Part shown: piece after piece, positions 35,872 through 46,599 of the stretch
Position numbering within the stretch: position 1 is the stretch's first letter
How the letters are laid out: every line of letters starts with the position of its first letter
NCBI GenBank assembly: GCA_020746105.1
Contig: CM036630.1
Span: 12,299,840 to 12,363,839 of the forward strand
DNA length: 64,000 nt
Source of the DNA: Trogon surrucura
Taxonomy: Eukaryota > Chordata > Aves > Trogoniformes > Trogonidae
Direction: 5' to 3'
Made by a program: the position numbers and the translations under genes
Notes under the pieces: generated by a model
What the model saw: the letters and a program-made list of their open reading frames with translations, nothing else
What the model was told of the DNA's origin: nothing
Databases searched by the model: none

Positions 35872-35917
35872 CCTAAATACTCCTTATCTTGTTCTTGCCT
35901 TTGCTCATAACCCCTTG
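35872..35917 (-). other. Candidate exon, 46 nt
   Basis: On the minus strand a canonical-looking branch site (TTGCTAAC) precedes an acceptor CGGCGTTCCCTGTAG. After 46 bases comes a TTTAGG|GTAAGT donor. The only fully open frame, with two leading and two trailing bases, reads RGYEQRQEQDKEYL. Its entry phase matches the exit phase of the 38081-38244 candidate upstream on this strand. No family is recognised. Confidence 0.3.
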
Positions 35918-37160
35918 CTACAGGGAACGCCGTTAGCAATCTGACACACTTATTAACCTTTCTTTGAAGAGCAGTGCAAAATAATGGCATTTCATATTTC
36001 TCTCTTCTCTGTCTAGTTCAGTTATTTGCTTCCCTTTTCTACTGATGGACTTTTGCCTTCCTCTTGCTTCCAGTGCTTCTGTAAGCCATTTCGTAATGCT
36101 TTATAGCTGTAAGTGACTTTGCCCTTCAGTCCTTCTGCTTTTAGCCTATGTGGCTGCACAATTGGTGCTGCTGTTAGCCACACAGCTTTTGCTTGCCAGG
36201 TTTGGACCATTTCACATTAGTGAAAAGCTCCTGGTGTAGTCGTGCTAGCTCCTTATGAACATTTTTTTTTTTTTCAGTAAGGCTGATACTAGGGGGTATA
36301 CGGACTTCAAAATGGGCTCAGCTACAAACTCTGGATGAAGAGGAGCTCTGGAAGCTACAACATGCCTCCCATATGTACTGCTCCAGCACAGATGTACCCT
36401 ACTATGCCAACATCTGTCCTCCCATCAAGAAATGCACAGCTGGATTCAATAGCACAGGGGGAAGAACTGAACAAAATGCCTCTCAATTTTTCACTCCTCG
36501 CCATATGCAGTGATTAGAAGGGACACGGCAAATAACCACGTTTCCAGGCAATTACTCACTGTGTGAATAATTAGAGGATAGGATGGAGGTCTCCTAGACC
36601 CACAGCCCTCACATCCTCTAAACACAGGCAACAACCTACCCCCACATATTGCTAAGACTAAACTCTTCAGCCACACCAGTTTAGGTAACTCTAGCCTAAA
36701 TGTCCAGAACCAGTAGGAGCTCGTCAGCTTCCTTGGTCTTGCTTAAATGAATTTTCTCAAATCATCACTACAATGTCCTTCATAAAAGATTTTCAAATTC
36801 AACAAAAGTAGTCTAAAAATAACTGCTTTCTCTTCTTGGACTGCAATCACGTAACAGAGCCAAAAACTAGCAATTCATTTCATGTTCAGCTAAACTGATT
36901 GAAATGCCCTGTGTTACACTGATTACCAAAGCTTTGACTTGAAATCATGAATGGAATTCTGGGGAAACATATAGAAATTATTTAATAAAAGAGAGGTGGA
37001 CTGTATGCAGACATGAAAAAAATACATACATGCTTTAATTAGTGCAGTATGACTGAGTAAAAGGTTTGAAAGTGCCCAATTTTTTCATTCTCCAAGCAAG
37101 ATATTAAAGAACAGGATCACAAACTGGCAGAACTAAACTTTTAGATCATCTTTGGATTTC
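35918..37160. other. Noncoding DNA, no gene called
   Basis: A 62-codon minus frame at 36022-36210 looks protein-like but has no supporting signal. A poly-T run lies near 36262. Nothing else was recognised. Confidence 0.45.
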
Positions 37161-37162
37161 AG

Positions 37163-37260
37163 GGCCCAGCCCTGCACCAGATTTAGCCATATACATTGCA
37201 CAAAACACAGTACTGAAGAGGCACTAAGACTCTTGAATTCATCCCTATAAAGTGCTGCAG
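37163..37260 (+). other. Candidate noncoding exon, 98 nt
   Basis: The acceptor TCATCTTTGGATTTCAG and the donor GCTGCAG|GTGAGA are both good, but all three frames contain stops. It is a possible lncRNA exon or a decoy. Confidence 0.2.
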
Positions 37261-38080
37261 GTGAGAGATACAGAGAAATTGGACCTTAACCTGGAACAGC
37301 TCACAGAGAAGCTGGAGCTGCGCTGGCAATGGGAAACAGGGGCACACAAGGGTAACAATTAATCAGAGGTCTCATTTCTTTGCTGAGCTACTCCCACAAA
37401 ATTATCTAGTTTTTGTGCAGCACAGCTCCAAAATGCCTTAGCTCTACAGCAATGCTTTAATGAATAGGTTTGCACAAAGCATCTTCATTATGAAACTACT
37501 GGGTTTTCCCTCTCCCAACATTTTACATCCCAGCTTATGTTACAAACAAGCTCAAAAGCTCAATCCTTTTTTAATTCACTATGCTCTGCTCAAATACAAC
37601 CTGCTCAGACATTTAAAAAAGAACCTACATGACCCATTCTACACTTCTGGCTATCAACACATCTGTGTCCTAAGCTGTCTTCCTATAACCCATTGATAAG
37701 CAAGGAAGTTACTTTCCTCACTGAGAACAATACCCTTGTAAAAATATCCCATAACCTACTTCAATAAAAATGCCACCTGCCCTCAACCTACTCTGTCTTC
37801 ACAGTTTCTCTCTTCAATATACTGGTGGCATCATTTTTTCTTCAACACCTTTTGGATTTTGTACACCTTAGTCACGATGCCTCTTAATCTATTCTAATGA
37901 ATATAAACATAATGTTCTTAACCTCTCCTCCTAGTTTATAACCCCTGAGGCCCTTTATCATTCTTGTTATGACTGTATCCATAATTAGGGTGTCTAAAAG
38001 AGAACAAAAAGAACGAACAAGAAATTGTCTGCTTCATACAAATTGTTACATGAATAGCCAACATCTCCCCCTAGGCTCAC
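37261..38080. other. Noncoding DNA, nothing recognised
   Basis: AT-rich unique-looking sequence with no repeat match and no splice pair. Confidence 0.5.
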
Positions 38081-38244
38081 CCTTCCCAACCTGACCCCAG
38101 TGCTCAGTGTCGGAGGGCACGAGGGATGCTGCTTTCCGCATATCCAGCAGTTTAGCCAGGACCGCCTTTGAAGCTGCAGACCGAGCACCGCTCCTCCCCA
38201 GTACACGCTGCATTATCCATCGTTCTGGTGTTTGTGCTAACTCA
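38081..38244 (-). other. Candidate exon, 164 nt, open frame
   Basis: The minus-strand donor is GGGAAGG|GTGAGC, and an acceptor GGCTGGCTGTGTGACTCTAG sits at the other end. A single frame is open across 54 codons with one leading and one trailing base. It includes SAASKAVLAKLLDMRKAASL and VPSDTEHWGQVGK and is part of a 139-codon frame. The stretch is GC-richer than its flanks. Exit phase fits the 35872-35917 candidate. The opposite strand is also open, which lowers the weight of the frame. Confidence 0.28.
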
Positions 38245-39986
38245 CTAGAGTCACACAGCCAGCCACACACACTTATGCTCTCTGCAGATAACCAAAAATT
38301 TGCACCTGCCCACATTATCTGTCGAACTGGTCCATGGAGAGGCGCACAGACAGGTTCATACATGTACACACAGATGGCAGACTGGTCCCTGCACGTATAC
38401 AGAAGGATGCACTCACACAGACATAGGGATGTGTTTAATACCGTTGTTATAAGGAAAAAGAACACTGATCATGACTAAATTTAATACAAGTACTACTGAG
38501 GAAGGTAACACACCAGCTGGCCTTTAGTACTCACTGTGGCCCACATTCATTAATTGTACAGATACTTGAACATTCCACTGATAAGCAGCATAGAAGTCTC
38601 CAAGGAATGAAGGTAAAAATCCCAAAAATGCCCAGGGCTCAGAAGACAAACACCTTGCAGGGAATATCACTGTGTCCTTACGGATTATGCCACATGATAC
38701 TTAGAATTTTGAATCTGCCATAGCAAATCGGGCAACTGCTCTGTTTAGACCAGAAACCTCAATCAGACAGTAGCAAAATTAGATACTTCAGGGAAGGGTT
38801 TGAGAAATTGTGGCAAACAGTTACAGAACTAAACCACCTGAGCTGTTTTCTGCCAGATCTTGATTCACCAAAGACTTGGCCAATAACCTGAAAAGGAAGA
38901 ATTTCTCTACCTCTCTCAAGCACCTCCCTTTCAATCCTTACCATTGTATGGTGAATGGTCTCACTCTTGTGAAATGATGTCCACTCCTTTGGACTTCAGC
39001 TCTTGAGCTTTTGTCCTCGGTCACACCTTGTCACAGTTTGTCCCCCAGCCTCAGCAACTCCTCCCACACCCACAAAGCACGGAATCAGAAGGTCAGGACC
39101 AATGTGCTTCTCTTGTATGAGGTTCCCTGCAAAATTTGCTCACATTAGTGAATCATTTCCAGTCTGTTTTGCATAAGCAAATTTAAGGTATTTCATTATG
39201 GAAATGTATGCCAAAGCATCTTCCCACAGAGCTTCATTCTGTCATGGCATGATGCAATTATGTAGGGTCGGGACTGTGGTACGTTTTACAGAACACATGG
39301 CTCTACCCCACATAACTGCATAGTATGGAAGGTGAAAACGCATTTCTTCATCCCTGGCCTGCTTTGTAACTACATAACTGCTTCTCAGCAAGTATAGCCA
39401 GTAGTAACAACCTGCAGAAGGAAACGGCACTAAAACTGTAGCCCACGCCAAACTTACGACTCTATTTTTCTTTACCATTATCATCTATCAGGAGATGGTT
39501 AATATGAAACATTATCCGCATATTTTATCATGCCTACATTTATGCTACAGGAGCAAATCAGCAGTTGAAAATAGCTTTGTACTCCTGCAAGAAATCTCAT
39601 TGCCTCTACAAGTGTTGGTAGTTTTTTATCAGCATCTTATTTATCTAGGCAATTCCTGTGCTGCTGAGCTTCATCATTACTAAGGGTGGGCGACACACGC
39701 TCCTGTTTAATACCACTGAGGGCATTCAGATGCTTGACTGGGTTAGCGATGTAGGATACAATGAACATTTGTAACACTGCTATTTCGTGCCAAAATATCA
39801 ACCCATCAGCATAAACCAGGCCAAACCTGCAGCTTCCTTCTTCACAGGGAGACCTTCAGCCTCCAAGCAGCACCTGGCACACAGAGGAGATAAACCAGAA
39901 ACCGTATTTCCTCAAGCCTTTGACATCCAACACCTGCTTTTTTTCTTTCCTCAAGAAGTTTGCTCTCGCCTGGCTACTCATCAGGC
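38245..39986. other. Noncoding DNA, no gene called
   Basis: A fair acceptor TCTTCCTTTTCAG lies on the minus strand at 38888-38901, but the partner donor (GTGGTT) is weak. No repeat was recognised. Confidence 0.45.
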
Positions 39987-40003
39987 TTTTTTTTTTTTTT
40001 TTT
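39987..40003 (+). repeat. T17 tract
   Basis: Seventeen T directly before GCAG. It serves as the pyrimidine tract of the exon candidate that follows. Read on the other strand it could be a poly(A) tail, but no AATAAA lies within 30 bases before it on that strand. Confidence 0.9.
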
Positions 40004-40007
40004 GCAG

Positions 40008-40293
40008 CTCCTAGTGCTCTCACCAAGCAGCCTGACAAGGAAGATGAGAAGCCCCAGGAACTGGAGGCTTCTAGGAGCACGGAGGTCACAACTTTCCTCT
40101 CCCAAAGCAGTGAGCCTGAAGACCCACCTCATGCCATGGTCCTCACAGCTCTCCAGCTCAGTGCCACGGAGACAGAGCCCAGACACCCAGCATGCCTGGT
40201 ACAGCAACCAAAGAGCCACGATTTCCAGGCTGTCTCCGGTACAGCACGGATACTCGGGGATTCCGATTTCCGCCTGACCCGTCCATCAACTGG
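40008..40293 (+). other. Candidate exon, 286 nt, open frame
   Basis: The acceptor is a T17 tract plus GCAG and the donor is CTGG|GTGAGC. One frame is open across the whole segment, with two leading and two trailing bases and 94 codons between. It reads as a Glu/Ser/Pro-rich, probably disordered stretch (KQPDKEDEKPQELEASRST, SQSSEPEDPPHAMVL, LQLSATETEP). The segment is clearly GC-richer than its flanks. A second frame is also long, and no family is recognised. It is the best plus-strand coding candidate by length plus signals. Confidence 0.35.
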
Positions 40294-40299
40294 GTGAGC

Positions 40300-42336
40300 G
40301 GGGCCTGGAGCAGCAGGGCAGGGGAAACCCAGCTCCACCAGGGATCACCAAGCTTGTTCAGCTATGGGGGTCAGATACACTTCAAAATCTTAAGCAAAAT
40401 CTTTCCACTGCATCTGTTCTGCGGTTCTTTTTGTGTTCTTTGACTTTTAAACAGATTTTTCACTCCTCTCAGAAAAAGAACAACTTTCTCTTCCCCTCCC
40501 ACCAACAAACTGCAAATTCTGATTTTAAATCAGCTCTTTGTGGATGATTCTGAGTAGCTGCGACATGGCTACTTCTCATTACAATACTCTGGATGAAATT
40601 TTTCATATTGTTCAGAGTTTAAAATAATGACAAAGTTTGTCTTTATTCTCCAGCTAAAGGTCTGCCTGCTAGCATGAGTTCTGCCCATAATTCTACTCTC
40701 CCTCCCTCCTGTAGGTACAAGCTACAGGAGCTCATATCTACTTCACACCCACTATCTGGGCATCAGCAGTGATGGAGTTTAGACTAGAGGACTATTACTA
40801 AGCTAGAGCACATCTACCACTTTTTGGCCTGTAAACTAAGCAAATGATTTCATGAGCTGTCCTCTAGTCCTTGAGCCACAAATAAAGAGGAAGAGAAACA
40901 AAACAAACAGTTCGAAGAGTTCCTGGCTGAAAGGAGATAATAACGTTCAGTAATGATCAAGTCATGATCTAATTCTTGCCTTTAGGATGCAATTGGTAAG
41001 GGAGAGTCTGCATACAGATGTAACTGGGCAACTGCATAACCATGAAGATCTATGAATATTATTAAATGTCCAGCTGATAGAAGTAAATTGCAAAGTACAG
41101 GCTTGTGAATGCAAAGCCATTGAAAAAGTTAAAAATTTCTTTCAGACTTGGCTGTTGGTTAAAAAAAGAAAAAAATAAAAGATCTTATTTCCTCTTACCG
41201 TTGAAGGTGCTGGTTTGACAGCCCTGAAGAGTGATCTATTTATTCAAAGCAATGCTGGCAGCAATGGTACACATTTCTTCCAATGTGCCCAACCCTGTAT
41301 CTATTTTCAGTTTCATCAGTAAGCTAAAGGTTAAAGCTATTTATTTAAACCCACACCCACATGCCATTTAAATTGACCCAAATTATTGTCTGAGTTGTAA
41401 CCTCTCTGTATTAAAGTCCCCTCAGGGGCTCTTCATTTCAGGCTCAGAAAATCCCTCCCTCAAAAGGATAAAAGCAGGGTAAGGAGCATCTCCAAATAGA
41501 AATGGAGGAGGAAAGTGGGTAGGAGGAGTTCATCTTCAAAGAATGCCTCTTAGTGTTGCAGATACTGCAGAAAACTTCAGTTTTATAAGATAAATGTCTA
41601 GAGAGGTTAGCTCTAGTCAGCTTACATGTTGGTGATGAAAGACCTCATTGTCATTCCCATTTTAAGGATTCCTTAAAGTAAAAGAAAAAAAAAACCACAA
41701 ACCAATTAAAAATACCAAAAAAAAAAATCCCTACATGTTCTGCCTGGTTTTGTGCGACAGTTGGAATGAAACCCATCAAAACACCCCAAAATGGAAAAGG
41801 AAAGGTGGTCCCACCCAATCAGCCCGCTATGGAAATAACACTCTGCAAACCATCCTCTCTGTGCCAGAGGGTCAGGAGGGCTGAGGAGGAACAGGAGCCT
41901 CTTGCAGTCACGCACCAGTTAACAGAGCAAAGTGGCATCCCAGGAGTGAAATTACTCTCTAGGCTGATAAAAGGCAAAGGGAAAGCAGCATCTGGCCTAC
42001 AATATTTAGCCTTTTCTACACAGTTTAATGCTGTGTGAAGCATGGTAAAAGCAAAGCTTCCTCAGCCCCAGGAAGACAGCTGGCGATGAAACGCAGCAGG
42101 GACACCATATGATGGAAGGCTCTAATTACAAAATCTCTGTCTTGCCTGTCAGAGCAACTGCACAGCAGTACAGGGTAGCTCATGGAGGAGTCAGGGAAAA
42201 TCGAACAGAGATAAGACTTGAAATCCATCTCCAGATGCAAACTTCCCCTGCCTTTGAGTACAGCTGGCTCTTGGATCTACCTCCAGCCGAAAGAGATGTG
42301 GTTCAAAGGCGAGATACAAGTCCACAGCTTGCTCAC
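40300..42336. other. Noncoding DNA, no gene called
   Basis: An A-rich/AC-rich run lies at 41680-41730. An AGCAGG|GTAAGG donor near 41480 follows a good acceptor (GGGGCTCTTCATTTCAG) by only about 38 bases. No repeat was recognised, apart from a short CATTCCCATTTTAAGG at 41653 that recalls MIR but is too short to call. Confidence 0.45.
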
Positions 42337-42362
42337 CGTTGGCTTCTGAGTGCCAGTCAGCC
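42337..42362 (-). other. Candidate 26-nt microexon
   Basis: The minus-strand acceptor GCTGACTCTCTCTTTGTAG is among the best in the window and the donor CCAACG|GTGAGC is strong. Only 26 bases lie between them. Two frames are open; one reads LTGTQKPT after two leading bases. Microexons of this size occur in neural genes, but so do chance pairs. Confidence 0.25.
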
Positions 42363-42704
42363 CTACAAAGAGAGAGTCAGCAGAGAATTCCAGCACTGAC
42401 AGACCACAGACACCCAGGTCCATCAGTGTGAGTGCTAATCCCCAGACGCCAAGATTCACTCACACCAACACAAAGCACAAGGATGGGGGAAAAAAACCAA
42501 AACAGCAACCCAAGAGGTTTGAATTTCATCTGATGTTTGCTAGACACATAAGAGGAAAAGGACTTTTTCTTTCAAGGTATATAGAGTACCTCATTACACA
42601 CCGATACTGTTAATTGCTATTCAAGTGCCCAGAGGCAAAGACACGGAACACTTTTAACAAGCTGAAAAATAATGTTAAATACATCAGTATCATAGAGAGG
42701 AAGG

Positions 42705-43080
42705 CAAACCCCGCCAATACCGTGAAAGCAAGCCCGCAGGGAACCAAAGGAGGCGACTCCATGCTGACTGCTCCCGGTATCCGCTAAGGCTGATTTAAAA
42801 CCTGCTACCTTTATGCTGCACTTCAGTCACCACCGTGACTACGCGAACCCTCCGAGACTTCTAACAGCAGCATCTCTCCGGGATGGCTGCAGCAACATGA
42901 AGGGCCACGTGTCAACAGAATTCTCCATCTGGGCTTTGCCTCCTCCCCTCCTCTTTGGTCGCTGAAGCTCTGCTCTGTTAGTGCCTCGGCACCATCAGGA
43001 TTACCAGGGCTATTCTCAGCTGCGCTGCCAGCACGCTTCTGCAGTACCGTGAGGAGGGAAAAAAACCCCCTCGAAGAGCT
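42705..43080. promoter_or_regulatory. CpG-rich patch
   Basis: By eye about 18 CpG in 380 bases at a bit over half G+C, an observed/expected ratio near two-thirds, in a window otherwise poor in CpG. It contains GACTACGCGAACCCTCCGAG and GGTCGCTGAAG. It could be an unmethylated element or weak promoter. No TATA box or open frame was chosen. Confidence 0.35.
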
Positions 43081-43329
43081 GGCTGAACTCTACAGTAAAT
43101 ATAATTAAGCTCCTGCTAAACCACATGACTTTTGCTAAATTTGAAACACGTACGACAAAAACGTTTTATCAGCTTTAAGCCGAGTAAGAAAGGGATAAAG
43201 CATTAGATTTTTACAATTCAGGATGAAGCAATTCCAGCCCTGCAGAATCAGCATCATCCAAGCTGTGTGCGGGTGGCAGAGACGGATACATAATTTTTGA
43301 GAAAACAGTAGTAGACATTTAAAGCTACT

Positions 43330-43440
43330 TCTCAAAGGGCTTAAATAATGATTTATAAATTAATTCATTATCATTTGCTGTACAGCTGAAGAAAAAATAA
43401 TTCCGATCCCATATGCTGTACAAGTTTTGGTGAAATCTGA
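43330..43440. promoter_or_regulatory. Possible conserved noncoding element
   Basis: ATAATGATTTATAAATTAAT, TCATTATCATTTGCTGTAC and AAAAATAATTCCGATCCC are dense in homeodomain-type cores. Inference from texture. Confidence 0.27.
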
Positions 43441-44399
43441 CAGGTGATGCCTTTGGCCAAGAGACAAACACCTAATGCTGGAGGCTTCGTTTGTGGCCAC
43501 ACTTCAATTCCAACAAGTGTTTGTTTCCCACTAGAGTAAAGTTTTCATGAATTGGGGTAAATTTGGTTAAAATTTCCAAGTTAACAAGTATGTGCCTAGA
43601 AGAGAGCCTCACAAAACCTTCCAGTCAGGAGCTTTGGCATGTATGTTTTCTAATTACATGAAAGCATTATAAGACCCAAACAGTTCAATGTAAAACCAAG
43701 TGAAATCAGTGCTGCTGGTTTTAGAATAGACAATAATAAGGAATAATTGTTAAAAAATAGTGACGTAATGTACTAGTAAACACAGAAGTAGTCAGTCGGG
43801 AAATTACATCCACTTTCATTTCAAAGAAGAAAAATGGTCACAGAAATTCTCAAATAGTAAAACAAGACTGATAAGCATTAATTCTCCACAAAATTAAATT
43901 ACATTTAAAAAATAAAAAGCAGAAAAAAGCAGGAGCAATGAGCCCTGATAGGGAAAATGACTGAATTAACATATCAAAGGAAGGAGATAGGAGAGTAATC
44001 CAGAGGGTAATACAAAAGAAAAGTTTAAGGGACACCTTGGGATAAGTTTTCTTTGAAGTACTGCACTTCCTATAATAATAGGTGGGTTATCTAAACACGC
44101 CCATCACGCATCACAATTATCGTACTACACTTTTACTTACAGAAAATTCACGACATAAGTGGAGAGTAAGTAGGCCTGTGGAACAGGCCTAATTAAGCAG
44201 CTCTCATTGTGCGTGGAATTAGTGTCAGAGATCTGCATGTCAAAGCCTGGGTGCGCACCCACGCCACACATGAACCCCCCAAAGTAGAGCAGCCTGTTGA
44301 TGACTGAAACTTTAACAGTTCAGCTACCTTATTAAGCTAAAAATGGTTTCATTTTCCTACATTCCAATCTCCTCCTTCCCCCAATTCCCATTCCCACAG
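43441..44399. other. AT-rich noncoding DNA
   Basis: No repeat match. A GAGA|GTAAGT donor near 44167 follows a TTTTACTTACAG acceptor by about 24 bases, too short for a call. Confidence 0.5.
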
Positions 44400-44443
44400 C
44401 CTGTGTCTGCCTCTGACATCAGATGCAAGATCACCAACCACTG
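44400..44443 (+). other. Candidate 44-nt exon
   Basis: The acceptor has an unbroken pyrimidine-rich tract of about 40 bases (including CTCCTCCTTCCCCCAATTCC) ending CCCACAG. The donor is ACTG|GTAAGT. Two frames are open; one reads PVSASDIRCKITNH. The acceptor is the longest pyrimidine tract on the plus strand apart from poly-T runs. The product is unrecognised. Confidence 0.28.
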
Positions 44444-44539
44444 GTAAGTCACATGTGACTGGCAATATTTCATTTCCTACATATGCTGGAACAAAAAGCC
44501 TTGCAGGCCACTAAAATAACATAAACAAGCCTAGAACTT

Positions 44540-44700
44540 GAAGGCAATTAATTAACTGTCCCTTTGCAATCATTTCTGCAGCGTGCTGCAGGTACGTTTC
44601 CTTTGTAGGGACATTGTATTTGTCTGCCACCGAGATGAATCTCACTTCTTTAGTGATTTTACATCACAGTAAAATGTAATTTAATTACTAGGAAGAAGTG
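44540..44700. promoter_or_regulatory. Possible conserved noncoding element
   Basis: GGCAATTAATTAACTGTCC, CGTGCTGCAGGTACG and GTAAAATGTAATTTAATTAC with interspersed unique sequence. Reads like an enhancer core; no alignment was possible. Confidence 0.28.
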
Positions 44701-46084
44701 GCACCAGCTGAAGAGATGTTGACTTGACCAAAGGGTTGCCCATGCTCTGTCCAGTAAAACCATATCAAAGAGATTCCTTTGGGGTTTTTTGTTTTGTTTT
44801 TTTTACTGTGCTCAAAATGCAGCAATTGTACAGTTTACAGAAGAAGTATATATGCAGTGTATGGCCTCAGGGACTCCTTGGGCAAGGTCTATGAGAAAGA
44901 TAACCCTGCTTCTTTTCCTCAGACCATCCATATATTATCACACTGCAGCATGACTTTGGCACATGTTTTTAAGGTTCAGAGATTAAACTTCTGGAAATAC
45001 TTTACCCTACTTTTTTTTTAAGTTAATGGAGTTAATTTTGCTGTCACCACCGTGCAGGCACAGGGGTGCATCCAGGGCGCATTTGCTTGCCTGAGCTCTC
45101 CTGCATCCAAACAGGAAAACTCAAAACACGTTGCAGCAGATACTAAGTTCTGAACTTCATTCTCCAACATATGTGATAGATGATACAGATACCTCCAGAT
45201 GACTGATCTGCATCCAATAGTCAAATACATGGCAGATAGGATCTTCAGATGAAAATTCGGTCTGGGAAGTTTAAATGGAAAAGGAAATCAGATAATTAAA
45301 ACCCTGCCCTTAGTAATAAGTTTTTTTAAAGTGACAAAATCTATAAAAAACTCAGGGAGAAACCTAAAGTGCAGCTGAAAGAGATTCTTTGAAAACCAAA
45401 TTAATATTTTCATTCTGTCAACACAGAAAAAAAGTCTTGAAATGAGATGAAGTTCAGAATGAGTATCAAGCACAGTGATTTACTGCCTTTTCTCCATAAT
45501 TTAAATGACTTTAATGTTCACTAAATTCCTTCTGTGCAGTTTCAGCCTTAGCCTCTCACAAAAAAAAAAGCAGCTTGCACTTTCAGTGCTCTCTGTAGCA
45601 CTTAAGGAAAAGGAACACTCAATTGAGAAAAAGGCAGTGGTTTTCCAGTAGCCACATCAAAAATCAATTAGGTTGAAAGACCAGAGGTAGGATTAATAAA
45701 GCTTTCTTCACCTCTGTAGCTCTGCACTTACTCTCTAAGCACTATGAATGGGCTTGTTTGCCAGTCTCCACAAACAGTAAGTTTCAAAGAGTGAAAAGTA
45801 AAGATATTTATGTACTTGTAACACAGCACAACACTTTCAAAACCAAACCAGCTGTTCAGGGCAACATTTTAGTGAAACACACTATAAATGATTTCTCCAG
45901 CTCTTACCTTAAAAGGTGCTTTCCTTACACATCTCTCTTGAAAAAGCAGTAAAAATAAATAAATGAAATCACAGGCATTTGGCTTGACTACTTCAAAGAG
46001 TCTACAGCAATCACTGAATGGGAGGTTGCCAAAATTGCCGTCCTAATGAAGTGAAGATTCTGTTAAACTGTTAAATTAACTTAC
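44701..46084. other. Noncoding DNA, no gene called
   Basis: On the minus strand a perfect AAG|GTAAGA donor near 45908 follows a T-rich acceptor (ACTGCTTTTTCAAG) by only about 29 bases; noted but not called. A GTTTTGTTTTTTTTAC run lies near 44790. Confidence 0.45.
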
Positions 46085-46340
46085 ATTTAATACAACTGAG
46101 TGATGCACCATGTTTTTATGAAAGCACAGTTAGCAGCCACGTACAGATCCATATTTAATAATATGATTCTAATTTCCAGTTGACACCATCCAAGCACTTT
46201 TCCTAAATGTATATGGTGATTACCATGGCACTGTCAGGCATTTTCAGCATTCCCATCGTCCAACAAAGAAAAATTTACAGATGCTATTCCCACCATCAAA
46301 TTTCTACTCTTTGCTATAATTACCCCCAAGAGCAACATTT
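46085..46340. promoter_or_regulatory. Possible conserved noncoding element
   Basis: Unique-looking, moderately AT-rich block with CCATATTTAATAATATGATT, GTATATGGTGATTACCATGG and TTTGCTATAATTACCCC. The near-palindromic AATATTAT-type and CCATGG cores stand out. Inference from texture. Confidence 0.25.
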
Positions 46341-46409
46341 CATGGCAAGGGGATAGGAGAGCGCCAAGCTGCTAAAATAACAGAGCTGTCAGCTCCTACT
46401 TCCACATTT

Positions 46410-46580
46410 AGGGTAACGGCGGGAGCACAAAGCTGCAGTGAGCCAAGTCCGAACTCGCAGAGCAGCGACGTTCAGTCGCACCCTCCCACAACAGCCACCG
46501 CATCTCCTTCGCTTCCCAACTCCCCAACACTCCCACCAGAGAACCACAAATTGGCACCAAGAACCCAACCCCGAACCAGA
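46410..46580. promoter_or_regulatory. Small CpG-rich patch
   Basis: About 11 CpG in 170-200 bases (for example GTAACGGCGGGAG, CCGAACTCGCAGAGCAGCGA), a high density for this window. It lies inside two opposite open frames whose openness probably reflects base composition. Confidence 0.3.
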
Positions 46581-46599
46581 AAGGGTTCCACGAAGACAA

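Noticed and set aside
38107-38478. 123-codon plus-strand frame opposite the 38.1 kb exon candidate
   Set aside because: It is the shadow of GC-richer sequence; no donor or acceptor fits, and the minus-strand reading has better signals.
38838-38887. 50-nt minus-strand exon with a TCTTCCTTTTCAG acceptor
   Set aside because: The donor GTGGTT is weak; two frames are open only because the segment is short.
40008-40293. Processed pseudogene on the minus strand with a poly(A) tail at 39987-40003
   Set aside because: No AATAAA or ATTAAA within 30 bases of the tract, no visible target-site duplication and no recognisable parent protein.
41650-41676. CATTCCCATTTTAAGG, similar to the MIR core
   Set aside because: Neighbouring MIR blocks are missing in either orientation.
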